This document shows, one piece after another, positions 1-11,101 of a stretch of DNA of 64,000 bases. Numbering within the stretch: the first letter of the stretch is position 1; each line of letters begins with the position of its first letter. A program made the translations under genes and the position numbers. The stretch is from Cladopsammia gracilis (lineage: Eukaryota > Cnidaria > Anthozoa > Scleractinia > Dendrophylliidae): positions 590,001 through 654,000 of the forward strand of contig JAJGOT010000138.1 of the NCBI GenBank assembly GCA_022457155.1, read 5' to 3'. The notes under the pieces were generated by a model. It was given only the letters and a program-made list of their open reading frames with translations, did not search any database and was not told the DNA's origin.

Positions 1-874
1 GTTGTCGACGTATTGTGACCGTGGTATACAACCTGGGCTGTGGGATGTTTGGCTGAGATTGTCGTGTTGGAGGACGTATGATGGCGTTTTCGGCGCGATG
101 AAGAACGTGTTGTCGTCTTTTTCCACGCGCGCGGCGGGCAGCCATTCATACAAGCTGGACACTGTTGGTCTTCTTTTTGAAGTAGGCCAAGTTCACGACA
201 TACCCGCTTTCTTTCAGCCAGAGCCTCTGCTCACCCGAGGGTGCCGACATTTCGGTGATGGTTCCGCGGTTTGTCTTTCAATATTTCTCTTAGCGCAGCC
301 ATAGAAGCCGTCATTTCAGGGTCATCAACCATACATTCTTGGAGTTCTTTCTCCGTAGTCCTTAGCCAAGTGGATTGGAACACTTTCTCGGCCCTTTCCT
401 TTCCGTCTTCTAGATCTCAACAAGTTGCATTTCTTGAAAGGCAGCAAGATCCGTTTGAATTGGTGTGGGAAACAGCTCGTTCTGGTCACGTGGGAGCAAC
501 GAGACATGATCCATTGACAATCCCCTGGATAGTAAGTGCTATTGCCTCTTCTCATACCACAGTTCCTCTAGCTTTTTCTGCCTTTCTTTTTCCACGAGAC
601 GAGTTTCTAAGATGTGGCTCAGTTGACGATGACGTAGAGAGCCAGGTGAGCATTGTGCCAGACTAGCTTTCAAGGCCATTAGGGTCTGGTAATCATCGGA
701 ATCGCCGACATCTTGAATCGTGTCCTCTTCAGAGCTTTCTTTTCGGGAGAATGTTGCCAGTGTACACCTCGCCTCGTTCATGCTCCGTTCAAGTCCGTGC
801 TCTCTGCCGCCATTGCAAAAATTCAACAGGCTAACCTGGTTATTAATCGTTTTGGCTTGGATTGTACAACTCAA
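1..874 (-). pseudogene. C-terminal piece of an SF3-helicase-like repeat gene, degenerate
   Basis: The minus strand holds several short open stretches in different frames. The best (874-539) contains QCSPGSLRHRQLSHILETR; further on are LLSRG, PTPIQTDLAAFQ and ALAERKRVCRELGL. The same sequence blocks in the same order occur on the minus strand at 59.7-58.9 kb (QCSPGSLRHRQISRILQAR, SLISRGDQ, ALEERKQTCVAMGL). There they follow a segment with SF3 helicase features, so I read this as the C-terminal tail of another copy. At least two frame breaks and stops make it non-functional. The function of the tail (charged, helical-looking, rich in E, K and R) is unknown. It lies head-to-head with the N-terminal piece of the same family at 918-1590, which implies an inversion. 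Confidence 0.5.
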
Positions 875-917
875 AACTCCAATTCAGCAAAACAAATAGA
901 GAAAGAAGAGCCGACGC

Positions 918-1590
918 TTGGAGAAAAAAATGACCGCCTTAATAAATGACATAGCCATAGCGATGAAAAGTGAAAGTGCCAGATACACGTATTCGTATAA
1001 ATGTGATGTGAAGGTTTTCATAAACAGCTTGGTGGCCAATGAATCGTTCAAATCAATGCTTCTGAAGGATATGAGACGGGTTATTGACCTGTTGGCGGAT
1101 CCCGACTGCAAGGTCATCCGTCCAATTATCGTAGATCACAACCTAATCGAGGTAAACGCGGGATACTGTTGGGCTATCGCGGAAAGAAGATACGTCAAAG
1201 ATGCATTTGCCGTGGGGAAAATGGGCCTCGACACACCATGAGCCTTTTCACGATACGATGCATTCTAAGATCCACAGCCAAAGTACTTTGAGGAAGTACT
1301 TAAGAACAGCCTTTCAGGACCTGACTGCGCTGTTTTGTGAAGATTTCCCGCGGCTGCTTAACTTCAATTATAAAAAAAGCACAAAGAGAGGGTACCATGC
1401 GTAGTTTGGTGAGCCGGACAGCAGAAAAACCAACCTTTTCTATCCAATCCTTGGCCTCATACACCAAAGAACGTACCAACCATCACAAAACACAAAAAGT
1501 GTCCAACAAAGCGATGATCAGTAAGACTACGGAAGTGATCTTCATCCATGAAGCGTCCTCATCGAGCCTTGACATGGATTTATTTACTTA
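918..1590 (+). pseudogene. N-terminal/middle piece of an SF3-helicase-like repeat gene
   Basis: An open stretch from an ATG at 930 reads MTALINDIAIAMKSESARY and continues to a frame break near 1200. Further pieces (FCEDFPRLLNFNYKKSTKRG, then KAMISKTTEVIFIHEAS) lie at 1330-1570. The last block matches KAMINKFAEVIFTDEAS in the copy at 60.3 kb, where it acts as a Walker B-like motif (hydrophobic run ending in acidic residues). The Walker A loop expected upstream is not legible here; the region around 1400 looks deleted. The family name is from memory of similar cnidarian repeat proteins plus the motif pattern. The copy is broken by frameshifts and ends in a TTTA microsatellite. Confidence 0.45.
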
Positions 1591-1608
1591 TTTATTTATT
1601 TATTTACT
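1579..1608. repeat. (TTTA)n microsatellite
   Basis: About seven units of TTTA or TTTAC lie immediately 3' of the helicase-gene fragment. Confidence 0.85.
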
Positions 1609-2716
1609 CAACTTTAATTATACAGATCTTAACATACTAAACAAATTAAAGATAAATTAACAATCAAAATAAATGTAAAAAACAAGATCTGAATAATTAG
1701 GTCAGTTTATACAGAATACAAAGATTCCTTATAAAAATAAACTGCCTTAATTTCGCTCAAATAGTAAAATATCAACAATATATTATAAATTAATTATAAA
1801 AATCTATCCTTATTTACTTTAAATATCCACTCTCTCCACTCTCTTTGAACAAAAGTAGCAAGTGCTCCTGAATGTCTGCAATCTACTAAATAATAAAGTA
1901 TCATTATCTTTGCACGAGCGAAGTGATTATGACTTAACTTGAATGTGAGATTGTCTTCGCGCATAAGTTTAATCTGCGCTCGGAAGCAACATACACGACT
2001 GAATACCTGTTTGCATTTGTCCTGGAATGCTTTGTAATTTTTATGATAATCATCTGTAACAACACGCAAGTTAAAATTTGCTTAACTCGAAAACTACAAT
2101 AACTTTAAATCTTTTGTTAAAGACACCTAACAGCCAGAGCAGTTTTCTCTAGTTTATTTCCAAGAGGCAGGTTACTTGACTGGAGTATATCGAACGCCAT
2201 GCTCGGCTGTACACGGACTTCCTTCCATTTCCAAAGTGCTTCGCTGTTTATTTGGCAGTGGAATTTTGCATTGACTAAAGGGGGGGAACATATCAATAAG
2301 TAAAGGATGTATTGGGGGTTGTGCGAGCTCTGAAAAGAGCTCCTGGTCACAAACATAACCGTTTTAACGGTAATTAATATTTGTCGCATACATTAGACAC
2401 ATATTTAGTCATACTATCACATACGGGAAAGTTTTGATTTTTTGCAAGTCATGATTCATTTTTCATTTTTTTAATGATTCACATTCTCAGCATGGCCACG
2501 GCAGCCATCTTGGATTTCATTTAAAGGTTTTAAAGCCTGTAGACGACGGCTTCAGAGAGTCAGCTTTTGAAGAGATGTTCAAATATTCAATGGAAACCTT
2601 GAGAATTTTGAAAGAGTCGTGAAGTCTTCATTTTCTAGGCATCGTATCGAACGAAATAACGAACCCGACCCATTGTTGTCAGGAGCGACCAAAAAAAGCC
2701 AGAAAGACGACAAGGC
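1609..2716. other. AT-rich stretch without a recognisable gene
   Basis: Short open frames occur on both strands, but none shows a recognisable domain, a convincing start context or similarity to other parts of the window. Confidence 0.6.
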
Positions 2717-2728
2717 AGGGTTGTTACG

Positions 2729-2935
2729 CCACAAAATGTAATAATTGACGCAAAATGTAATAGTAACCCAAAATGAAATAACTTTTGACGCAAAATGTAA
2801 TAGTAACCCAAAATGTAATAACTTTTGACGCAAAATGTAATAAACTCGGTAACACAAAATGTAATAACTTTTGACGCAAAATGTAATAAACTAAAGTAAC
2901 TCAAAATGTAATAAATTTGACGCAAAATGTAATAA
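2729..2935 (-). repeat. Subterminal repeat array, left end of element A
   Basis: Alternating units of about 16-24 bp built on GACGCAAAATGTAATA and AACCCAAAATGTAATA. Confidence 0.85.
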
Positions 2936-3706
2936 CTTCAGTTTGACAAACGCCACCTATCAATCAAGTTGTACACGTCATCGATCACTTGGAAACAATA
3001 ATACAAGAGAGTAAGAAGCCCCTTCCAGCAAAGTATAAGCTGGATATCGAGAGATAAACCTGGAACCTTCGAAGTAACTAATAGAAAGCTATATCAAAAT
3101 GGCTTCAAAAGGATTAAAAACGGCAATAAAAATAACACCAAACACAATAAAAGTTCACGTTGTCTCCTTCCATGCATATACTAACGTCTGAAATCGAAAT
3201 TTCCACATTCTTCAAAAGTATTGTGGACAAGGTTCCTTTGCCCAGAGTTTACATCCTGGAGATGACAGGCCATGTTCTCCGTATCAGCGTCAGAAAGATA
3301 ATCTACATGAAAGGAAAAGGTCCTGGCGCAGTCTTGGAACTTAAAAACATCAGTAGTTCAAATAACTGGTCAAATGCTTGACTGATCTTAGTGGGCAACA
3401 GCCTTGGCTGGTTTTTCATAAAGTAAATTTACTGGAAGAAATAAGTTTTTCTACATGCGATCCGCGTTCCTTTTTTTTTCACCACAAAATGTTGTGTTGG
3501 TGTAAAGTTCTGAACGTTTCAGTTGTTGTTAAGAAAACACAGGATACTGTTTTGAAACTGTCAATTTACATTATTCACGAGTATGACGGATATGATGTTT
3601 GTGTTTAGAACCAAAAGCTTCCCATGTAAACTTTAAACAGGAAAAGGCAGAGTTAGCTATTAAATGAACAACAACAACATTCGATCAGTATAGGATAGCT
3701 GTTACG

Positions 3707-3915
3707 CCACAAAATGTAATAATTGACGCAAAATGTAATAGTAACCCAAAATGTAATAACTTTTGACGCAAAATGTAATAGTAACCCAAAATGTAATAAT
3801 TTTTGACGCAAAATGTAATAAACTCGGTAACCCAAAATGTAATAACTTTTGACGCAAAATGTAATAAACTAAAGTAACGCAAAATGTAATAAATTTGACG
3901 CAAAATGTAATAACT
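3707..3915 (-). repeat. Subterminal repeat array, left end of element B
   Basis: The same unit series as at 2729-2935, with only scattered substitutions. Confidence 0.85.
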
Positions 3916-5025
3916 TAAGTTTTACAAACGCCACGTATCAATCAAGTTGTACACGTTATCCATCACGTGACTAGATCGAAAATCGCTAATATCTCCGTTT
4001 CAATTATACAAGTCAACGTATTAATCAGAAACACTTGGCAACCATATTCAAGAGAGTAAGAAGCCCCTGCCAGCAAAGTATAAGTTGGATATTGAACGTT
4101 TGCCGAGCCGGATGAAGATAAACCTGGAACCTTCGAAGTAACGAACAGAAAGCTATATCAAAATGGCTCCAAAGGGATTAAAAACGGCAAAAAAATAACA
4201 CCAAACACAATAAAAGTTCATGTTGTCTCCTTCTATGCATATAGTAACGTCTGAGAAATCGAAATCTCTGAGCTTTCCTGAGAGAGGGGGGTGAATCGGT
4301 CTACGGATCGGAAGATTGCGGATTCAATGCAAAATTTTAACGGATTTTGGGATCATGTACTGCAAATGCAGCAGATTTATCCATATTTGGGTGCCAGATT
4401 TTGGTTTTTGTAAATTATAATTAAAGTTCAAGTGGTGGATTCCAACCCTCTTTATAAATTTGTTTTGCTAAAACACAATCTAATATAAGGCAGCTATGAA
4501 ATAATTCGTGGTTTCGGATTTGTGAATTTTATTTTTGTGGATCGCTGGATTCAAGTACAAATTGATAAGGGATCGGCGGATTTGCGTACCCTTATTTACC
4601 CCCTTCCTGAGAGAAATGATTAGAAATAGAGCCCACATTCGTGGCAGTTATTCTCGTTTGTCTGTGTTGCGAAATGACTCGAAACCAAGTGAAAGGTGTT
4701 TAAAGTCAACAGGTAAATCCGTCTCGCGGTTAACATAGCCTGTGACGCAGTTTAGGTTAACAAACATAGATCAATAAACCGGCTGAAACAAAATGGCTGG
4801 CTGGGTTTTCATAAGGTCAATTAACTAGAAGAAATAAGTTTTTCTACATGCTATCCTCGTTCATTTTTTACCACAAAATGTTGTATTGGTGTTGACTTGT
4901 ATAATAAAACGGAAATAGTCGATCTAGTCACGTGATCGATGACGTGTACAACGGGTGGCGTTTTTCTTTTCCAAGTATAGATGTTCATATGTGTACTTCC
5001 CCATTGAGCTAGGACAAAACTGAAG

Positions 5026-5232
5026 TTATTACATTTTGCGTCAAATTTATTACATTTTGCGTTACTTTAGTTTATTACATTTTGCGTCAAAAGTTATTAC
5101 ATTTTGGGTTACCGAGTTTATTACATTTTGCGTCAAAAGTTATTACATTTTGGGTTACTATTACATTTTGCGTCAAAAGTTATTACATTTTGGGTTACTA
5201 TTACATTTTGCGTCAATAATTACATTTTGTGG
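5026..5232 (+). repeat. Subterminal repeat array, right end of element B
   Basis: Complementary orientation of the same units (TTACATTTTGCGTCAAAAG, TTACATTTTGGGTTAC). Confidence 0.85.
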
Positions 5233-5885
5233 CGTAACAATAGCGCATGCACTACGTACGGGACTGCATTTGCTCATAATGGAAGGTTTTTGTCGTTCAA
5301 TAATTTAATAAAATAAATGAAAAGTTCCAAATTTGGTAGCTGGTCACATATCGAAAAATCCCGAATATAAGCCTTCCAAATTCGAAACGCAAAAAAGCTT
5401 CCTATAATTAGCCCCTCCGAATATAAGCCCATGAACTGTTAGGGTTAGTTATTTTAACCTGTTTTCTGAGTGTTTAAGCTGTTTTTGTTGTCAATCCTAA
5501 CCCATTTTGAAAAGTTATCTCCTATAATAAGTCTCCGTATATAAGCCCCTCGAAATAGTCCTTTGAAAATTATATACCCTGGGGCTTACTTTCGGAATTT
5601 TACTGTATGTCAATTTATAAATTTCAAAGATGTTAAAGAACATCAATCTAGTCACGTGATCGATGAAGTCACACCATGTGATTCATGGACGATGTTTGGC
5701 TTTATACCGTCTTGGCTGTGGTTGCCAAATTTGGTAGTTGACTTGTATAATAAAACGGAAATGGTAGATTTTCGATCTAGTCACGTGATCATTGACGTGT
5801 ACAGCTTGATTGATAGGTGGCGTTTTTAATTTCCAAGTATAGATGTTCATTCGTGTACTGCCCCATTGAGCTATGACGAAACTGA

Positions 5886-6048
5886 AGTTATTACATTTTG
5901 CGTCAAATTTATTACAGTTTGCGTTACTTTAGTTTATTACATTTTGCGTCAAAAGTTATTACATTTTGGGTTACTATTACATTTTGCGTCAAAAGTTATT
6001 ACATTTTGGGTTACTATTACATTTTGCGTCAATTATTACATTTTGTGG
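5886..6048 (+). repeat. Subterminal repeat array, right end of element A
   Basis: The same units as at 5026-5232 but fewer of them, so the array has lost or gained units. Confidence 0.85.
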
Positions 6049-6979
6049 CGTAACAAGGGTTTTCTTCAAAATTCGACAACAGCAACTTTATTTGGTATCC
6101 TGATATTTATACATGGTAATATATATAGTTAGCCTTAGCCTAACAGCGGCGCCCTCTGAAGACCCTCTGAACAAGCTTAACTAAGATGAAACTTAACTTA
6201 GGTGAAGGTCGGAAGCACAAGAATTAAGATTGACGACCGGGCTATTTTTCAATTTCAGCAATTCTGAAAAGCAGTATTACCCGACCTTCTGCACAGTCCA
6301 TTTAGACCGCACAAAAGTTCACAAAAACAACTTTTTCTCCATCTAGAATAACTATTACGACTATTTTCCGAATAAAATAGAGTTGTTGCTTGTCAAAAAA
6401 TGCCGAGAAACTGATTTGCCAAAATACACAAACATATTTGCATAAGGCGACACGAGTATAATCTAAGTCTTGTTTTGTTTACATAAAATCGCTTGTCAAT
6501 CTATGTAATGAATGAACAAACACATAAAAATGACAACAATCTTCTTTCGAAAAATTTTATTGAAATCTCAATTAGTTTATGTTTAAAAGCAAAACGCGTA
6601 CAATTACAGCGCATCGAGGCCGAGCCGTGTCTTCGATGAAATTCAAGAAATTAAAATACAACTGAATTTAAGCTACACGTTTATAAACAATTCTCCAAAA
6701 TTAACGAGAAAACAAACAAAATGTCAATCACAGATTGATATCAAGATAAATTCCCATCGAAAAATGTAATTTGTTTTACCTTTAAGTCCCTCCGGCGACT
6801 ACTGTACTTGGAAATTTTTTAAACCTCCGCTTTGGTGCAGAAATCTGTAAAACGAACCCATCTCTTCGCATTGCTAAAAACGTATATAATTCCTCGAAGC
6901 AAGATTTTATCCCTGAAAGCTCTCCTTTTTCCACTAAAGCGGCTTATGTCAGTATCCCTTAATTAGTATCCCTGTCTTA

Positions 6980-8040
6980 AGTAGCATTTCACCAAGGCGT
7001 TTGACAGTGTGCACTGGCACAGCCTCTGGAAGTTATTACAAGCGTATGGAATCCCCTTCCACCTTGTTTAGGTCATCAAAAGCTTATATGACAACTTTGC
7101 CTGCTGTGTTGGCGATGGTGACATCTTGTTTGAAGTTCACACTGGTGTCAGACAGGGGTGTGTAATGTCGACATTTCTTTTCAACCTTGTTATAGACTGG
7201 ATCATGCACCGCACCACTGAAGATCAGATCAGGGGAATCAGATGGACACCTTTCTCCTACCTAGAAGACCTGGATTACGCTGACGATCTAGCCTTACTGT
7301 CACACACGCACACCCACATACAAGAGAAGGCGCAACGCCTCAACACCTTTGCAAAGCAAGTTGGCCTTAACATCAGCAGCAAGAAGACTGAAATTATGGC
7401 ACTGAACGTTACCAACACACGACCAGTCCAAATTGATAATGAACAGCTTCCTTACACAGACAGATTTACCTACCTCGGCAGCATCATCAGTAGAGATGGA
7501 GGAACTGACTTGGATATTCAAAGCCGTCTCAACAAGGCCAGAAACTCGCTCAATATGATGAATAAGGTATGGCGTTCTTCCACCTATAGTACTCGTACCA
7601 AGATGAAGCTCTATCACAGCTGCGTCCTTACAATCCTACTGTATGGCTCAGAATGTTGGCGCTTAACGGAGAAGGATCTATCAAAGCTCTCCACTTTTCA
7701 CACCAAAAGCCTTCGGCGTATTTTACGCATCTTTTGGCCTAATGTCATCTCCAACAAAGATCTATTTGAACGGTGTGGAACCGAACCAATGGCTACCATC
7801 CTGATGAGGAGATGCTGGAGGTGGATTGGCCATGTCACCCGCCAAGAAGCTTCCATTGCAAAAACTGCTATGCACTGGACCCCAGAAGGGAAACGCAAGC
7901 GGGGTCGCCCCAAGATCACATGGCGACGGACAGTTGAGAAAACAATAAGGGGGATGGGGAAAAATTGGGAGGGCATCAAGTTCATGGCAAGGGATCGCCA
8001 GATGTGGAGGGAACATGTTGCTGCCCTACATGCCAACTAG
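6980..8040 (+). pseudogene. 5'-truncated non-LTR retrotransposon reverse transcriptase
   Basis: The translation starts inside the RT palm (FTKAFDSVHWHSLW, with a stop near 7070) and is then open from about 7075 to 8040. It shows the RT motif GVRQGCVMSTFLFNLVIDW, the catalytic YADD in LDYADDLALLSH, the RT thumb motif TYLGSIISRDGG, and the C-terminal region with LYGSECW and GKRKRGRPK. This pattern fits an RTE-like or related LINE clade. The N-terminal endonuclease and first RT motifs are missing, as expected from incomplete reverse transcription. A GAGT microsatellite tail follows directly. It is non-functional because of the truncation. Confidence 0.85.
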
Positions 8041-8052
8041 GCGTAAAGGGCA

Positions 8053-8075
8053 TGAGTGAGTGAGTGAGTGAGTGT
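8053..8075 (+). repeat. (GAGT)n tail of the LINE copy
   Basis: Five to six GAGT units follow the LINE stop codon by about 14 bases. Simple-repeat tails are usual for this kind of LINE. Confidence 0.8.
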
Positions 8076-8169
8076 GTCTTGAGTAGCAAACCGCGGAAAA
8101 CCTGCAGGGAAATAACGACTTTAATTCTCTGCTAAACACAACAAAAGAACTAAAGTGTTTACCGAGCTC

Positions 8170-8722
8170 ACGGCTGTGTGGCCGCGCGAAAAACAAAGCC
8201 TTGCTTTCAAGATCACGGATGTTGTTCCAACACGGGCGGACGGGCACACACGCGCCCGCGAAACATTCCACTAGCCATGACCATGAAAAATGACGGGCAT
8301 AGTTCTATGAGTATGGTGCTCCGCCGGGCCTTCGGCCCGCGGGCTCCACTATAACCACAAAATAAAATAAAAATACTGTGTGGCATTAAATTTTCGCGAG
8401 ATCAAAGTTTCCGACTTTCGAGGATTTTCCAACGATCCGCGAAAAAACAATCCCACAAAAATAAACTCCAGCAAAAAATTTAGATCAATGAATTTCAATT
8501 CTAATGACTACAAACAATATTTTTGACCTTCAGCTAACCGATCCTACAAATGACAAATGTTTATAGCGGAGCTCTGGGGGCCGAAGGCCCGCGCGGAGCG
8601 CCATACTCATAGAAGCGATGCTCGTCATTTTTCATGGTCATGGCCAGCGGAATGTTTCGGGGGCGGCGTCTGTCATGTCTGTTCGTACGAACGTTTTTCG
8701 CGCGGCTACACAGCCGAATGTC
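8170..8722. repeat. Imperfect inverted repeat (MITE-like), GC-rich
   Basis: Left blocks CGGCTGTGTGGCCGCGCG, GAAACATTCC and CATGACCATGAAAAATGACG recur in complement at 8722-8565, in mirror order. The arms are about 180 and 155 bp around a ~210-bp centre. The innermost parts carry GGGCCTTCGGCCC self-complementary hairpins. Confidence 0.65.
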
Positions 8723-9629
8723 ACGTCAGCTATACGCTCAACACTCTTGTTGAGTCAGTGGTTAACCGTCGAGCTTAGCCGAGAAAACCATTTGCAAAGT
8801 TGAGGCTGCGTAACTCTGCAAGTCAAGCGTTTTGGAGGAATATAGAGCTAAGTGCTTAAGCTTATTACTCGTGGCGAAGCACACGAGTTGTAAATCCGGC
8901 ATTGACTTTTCTTGTTTTTTTTCGTGTTACATTAGCGCATGCAAATTTATGCACGCATATTTAAGTCTATATCGACGACTATATGGCTTTCGGCCATGAA
9001 ATACATACCGTAAAATCTCTCCGTTTGTGTACTCGAGAAGCAAGATAAAGAACTACTGCGTACAACTGCACACTTTCAAGACAATTCAAGGCGTTCATGG
9101 ATGGATAGGACCGTTTGATATTGTGTTCGCCGCTTTTTCCCGTGGGATTTTTGCTCTGGCAAGTTCTGTGTTTTATATATTAAACTTGCCATTTGCTTAG
9201 CGATCGAGCTCCGGGTGTCAGCTACTGAATCTAGTGAATGCAGTGTAGTCTTACTTTTAAACCCGTGTATACTTGAAAGCATGATGAACAGGTTATCGGC
9301 AAGGGTGTTTAAATAAAATTTACTCTCTCACTCACTCACTTGCTCCTTCCATCAGCTGTAAACTTAGTGATCTTTAGTGAGCAAATGCCTTGTTACGAGC
9401 ACGTTTCGTAACAGGAATTCAAAGTGAATCCAACGATAACAATAATTAATTTGATGTAAACGAATATAGACAACAATAAGCTTACAGATGTTTCGCATTT
9501 GGAGTTTTTAGTGCAACATTAAAATCGATCTAAAAGGATTTTGCAACCTAAACACGCGTTCTGTTGTGTGTCTAGCTTAAAATAATAAAATTTAGTTTAT
9601 AGGTAGTATGTGCTCTTGGACAGCGCAGT

Positions 9630-9705
9630 GATTGAGTTTGTGGCTTAGTCGCGGACGGCCCGAGTTCGAATCTCCATGAAGTCCTCTTTTTTTTTTTTTT
9701 ACTTT
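9630..9705 (+). other. Possible tRNA-derived SINE head
   Basis: An A-box-like TGGCTTAGTCG (9641-9651) and a B-box-like GAGTTCGAATCTC (9662-9674) are followed by a long T run at 9687 and beyond. The spacing between boxes is shorter than in a true tRNA, and I cannot fold a cloverleaf, so this is at best a SINE promoter or a chance match. Confidence 0.25.
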
Positions 9706-10189
9706 TTTTTTCTATTTTCGAACGGGACATTATGAAAGTGATGTACTTTTTTTCTCGTTCGTCAAAAATCCTTACGTTTAATTTAAAAAATATATATCGA
9801 ACTGTGTCAGTGTGAAAACGTAAGCTTACGGCAATATTGCGTTACGCGTTACGCGTTAGCATTTCTTCTCGGGTTGGCTCTTAGGAGCCTTTGATTAGAC
9901 ATAATTTTAAGCTTATGTTTCTCTGTAAAAGCACTCAAATCACTTGGGAATCAATGCTGCAATGAGTTAAAGGCGCCACGAGTTCAAGCTGTGTACAGCT
10001 TCTTGTTTTTAAACCTGATTTCGTCTTTACTTGAAGCTAGTATCATTACTTTACTGTTCTATATTGTGCAATTTTGGCTTGCATTAAAAAAGGTTTCAAT
10101 TTTGAATAATTAGGTTATATAAAACGTGCTTAAATTCAGTTGTCAATTCATGATTTCTTTCATCGAAGACAATCAGCTTGGCCTCGATG

Positions 10190-11040
10190 AATGCATGGTA
10201 CGTTTTGCTTTTAAACATAAACTAATGGAGATTTGAACAAAATTTTTCGAAAGAAGATTGTGTTGTCCATTTTTATGTGTTTGTTCATTCATTACATTGG
10301 TTAAAAAACGATTTTATGTAAACAAAACAAGACTGATTTTATAGTACCGTTCTATCTTCACTCGCGTCACCTTAATTATGCAAATATGTTTGTGTATTTT
10401 TTTCAGTTTTGATTTTCAAATCAGCTTCTCGGGCAATTTTTGACAAGCAACAAGTGTATTTTATTCGAAAAGTAGTCGTACTAGTCATTCTAGACGGAGA
10501 AAAAGTTGTTTTTGTTAATTAACTTTTGTACGGTCTAAATGTACTGTGCAGACGGTCGCATAATATTGCTAAAATTGAAAAATAGCCTTCGTCAATCTTA
10601 ATTCTAGTGCTTTTAAACGTAAATTAATGGAGATTTGAATAATTTTTTCGAAAGAAGATTGTGTTGTCCATTTTTATGTGTTTGTTCATTCATTACATAG
10701 GTTGAAAAGCGATTTTATGTAAACAAAACAAGACTTTGATTTTATAGTACCGTTCTATCTTCACTCGCATCGCCTTATGCAAATATGTTTGTGTATTTTT
10801 TCAATTTTGATTTTCAAATTAGTTTCTCGGGCAATTTCTGACAAGCAACAAGTGTATTTTATTTGGAAAATATTCGTTCTCTTGAGTTATTCTAGACGGA
10901 GAAAAAGTTGTTTTTGTGAATTTTTGTACGGTCTGAATTAATGTACTGTGCAGACGGTCGCTAATAAGCTTACTGTTTTAGAGAATTGCTAAAATTGAAA
11001 AATAGCCTTCGTCAATTTTAATTCTAATGCTTCCGACCTT
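10190..11040. repeat. Tandem duplication inside the right arm of the 5 kb element
   Basis: Two ~420-bp copies (from TGCTTTTAAAC...TAATGGAGATTTGAA to CTTCGTCAAT...TTAATTCTA) follow each other directly with small differences. Confidence 0.75.
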
Positions 11041-11101
11041 TCACCTTAGTTAAAATTGTTCACAGAGCGACGCTGTTAGGCTAAGCCTATCTATATATAT
11101 T

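Larger units (their letters stand above)
3700..5239. mobile_element. Second copy of the same TIR family (element B), nested in element A
   Basis: It has the same termini as element A (TGTTACGCCAC...GTGGCGTAACA) and its own exact 5-bp duplication, ATAGC (3695-3699 and 5240-5244). It is 1540 bp long, with no transposase. Left and right subterminal arrays are in opposite orientation, as expected for TIRs. Several open frames of 60-96 codons inside the arrays are only repeat-driven (recurring ITFCV and YYIL peptides). Confidence 0.85.
2722..6055. mobile_element. Non-autonomous TIR transposon (element A) with a self-family insertion
   Basis: The ends are TGTTACGCCACAAAATG on the left and its complement on the right, ending GGCGTAACA. 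Each end runs into an array of short subterminal repeats (ACATTTTGCGTCAA and ACATTTTGGGTTAC types). The element is flanked by an identical 5-bp duplication, AGGGT (2717-2721 and 6056-6060). Without the nested copy at 3700-5239 it would be about 1.8 kb. No transposase is visible, so movement would need an enzyme in trans. The interior has segments nearly identical to element B, for example the CACGTGATC-containing block before each right end. Superfamily cannot be assigned; a 5-bp duplication fits several DDE groups. Confidence 0.8.
6118..11101. mobile_element. ~5 kb element with long imperfect terminal inverted repeats
   Basis: The left arm (6118 to about 6640) and the right arm (about 10130-11101) are reverse complements over several hundred bases with small indels. 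Both outer ends read AATATATATAG followed by CTTAGCCTAACAGCG-like sequence. The outer bases allow a TA target duplication. The right arm carries its inner part twice in tandem (10190-10600 and 10610-11040). No transposase is recognisable inside. The interior holds a truncated LINE (6980-8075) and an inverted-repeat block (8170-8722), so the family is probably non-autonomous and enlarged by insertions. Confidence 0.65.

Noticed and set aside
2579..2925. Open frames rich in ITFCV/YYIL peptides (also at 3653-3903, 5036-5316, 5866-6132)
   Set aside because: They are translations of the subterminal repeat arrays of the TIR transposons in two frames, not genes.
9630..9705. tRNA gene
   Set aside because: A- and B-box-like motifs are too close and no cloverleaf can be drawn; kept only as a weak SINE hint.
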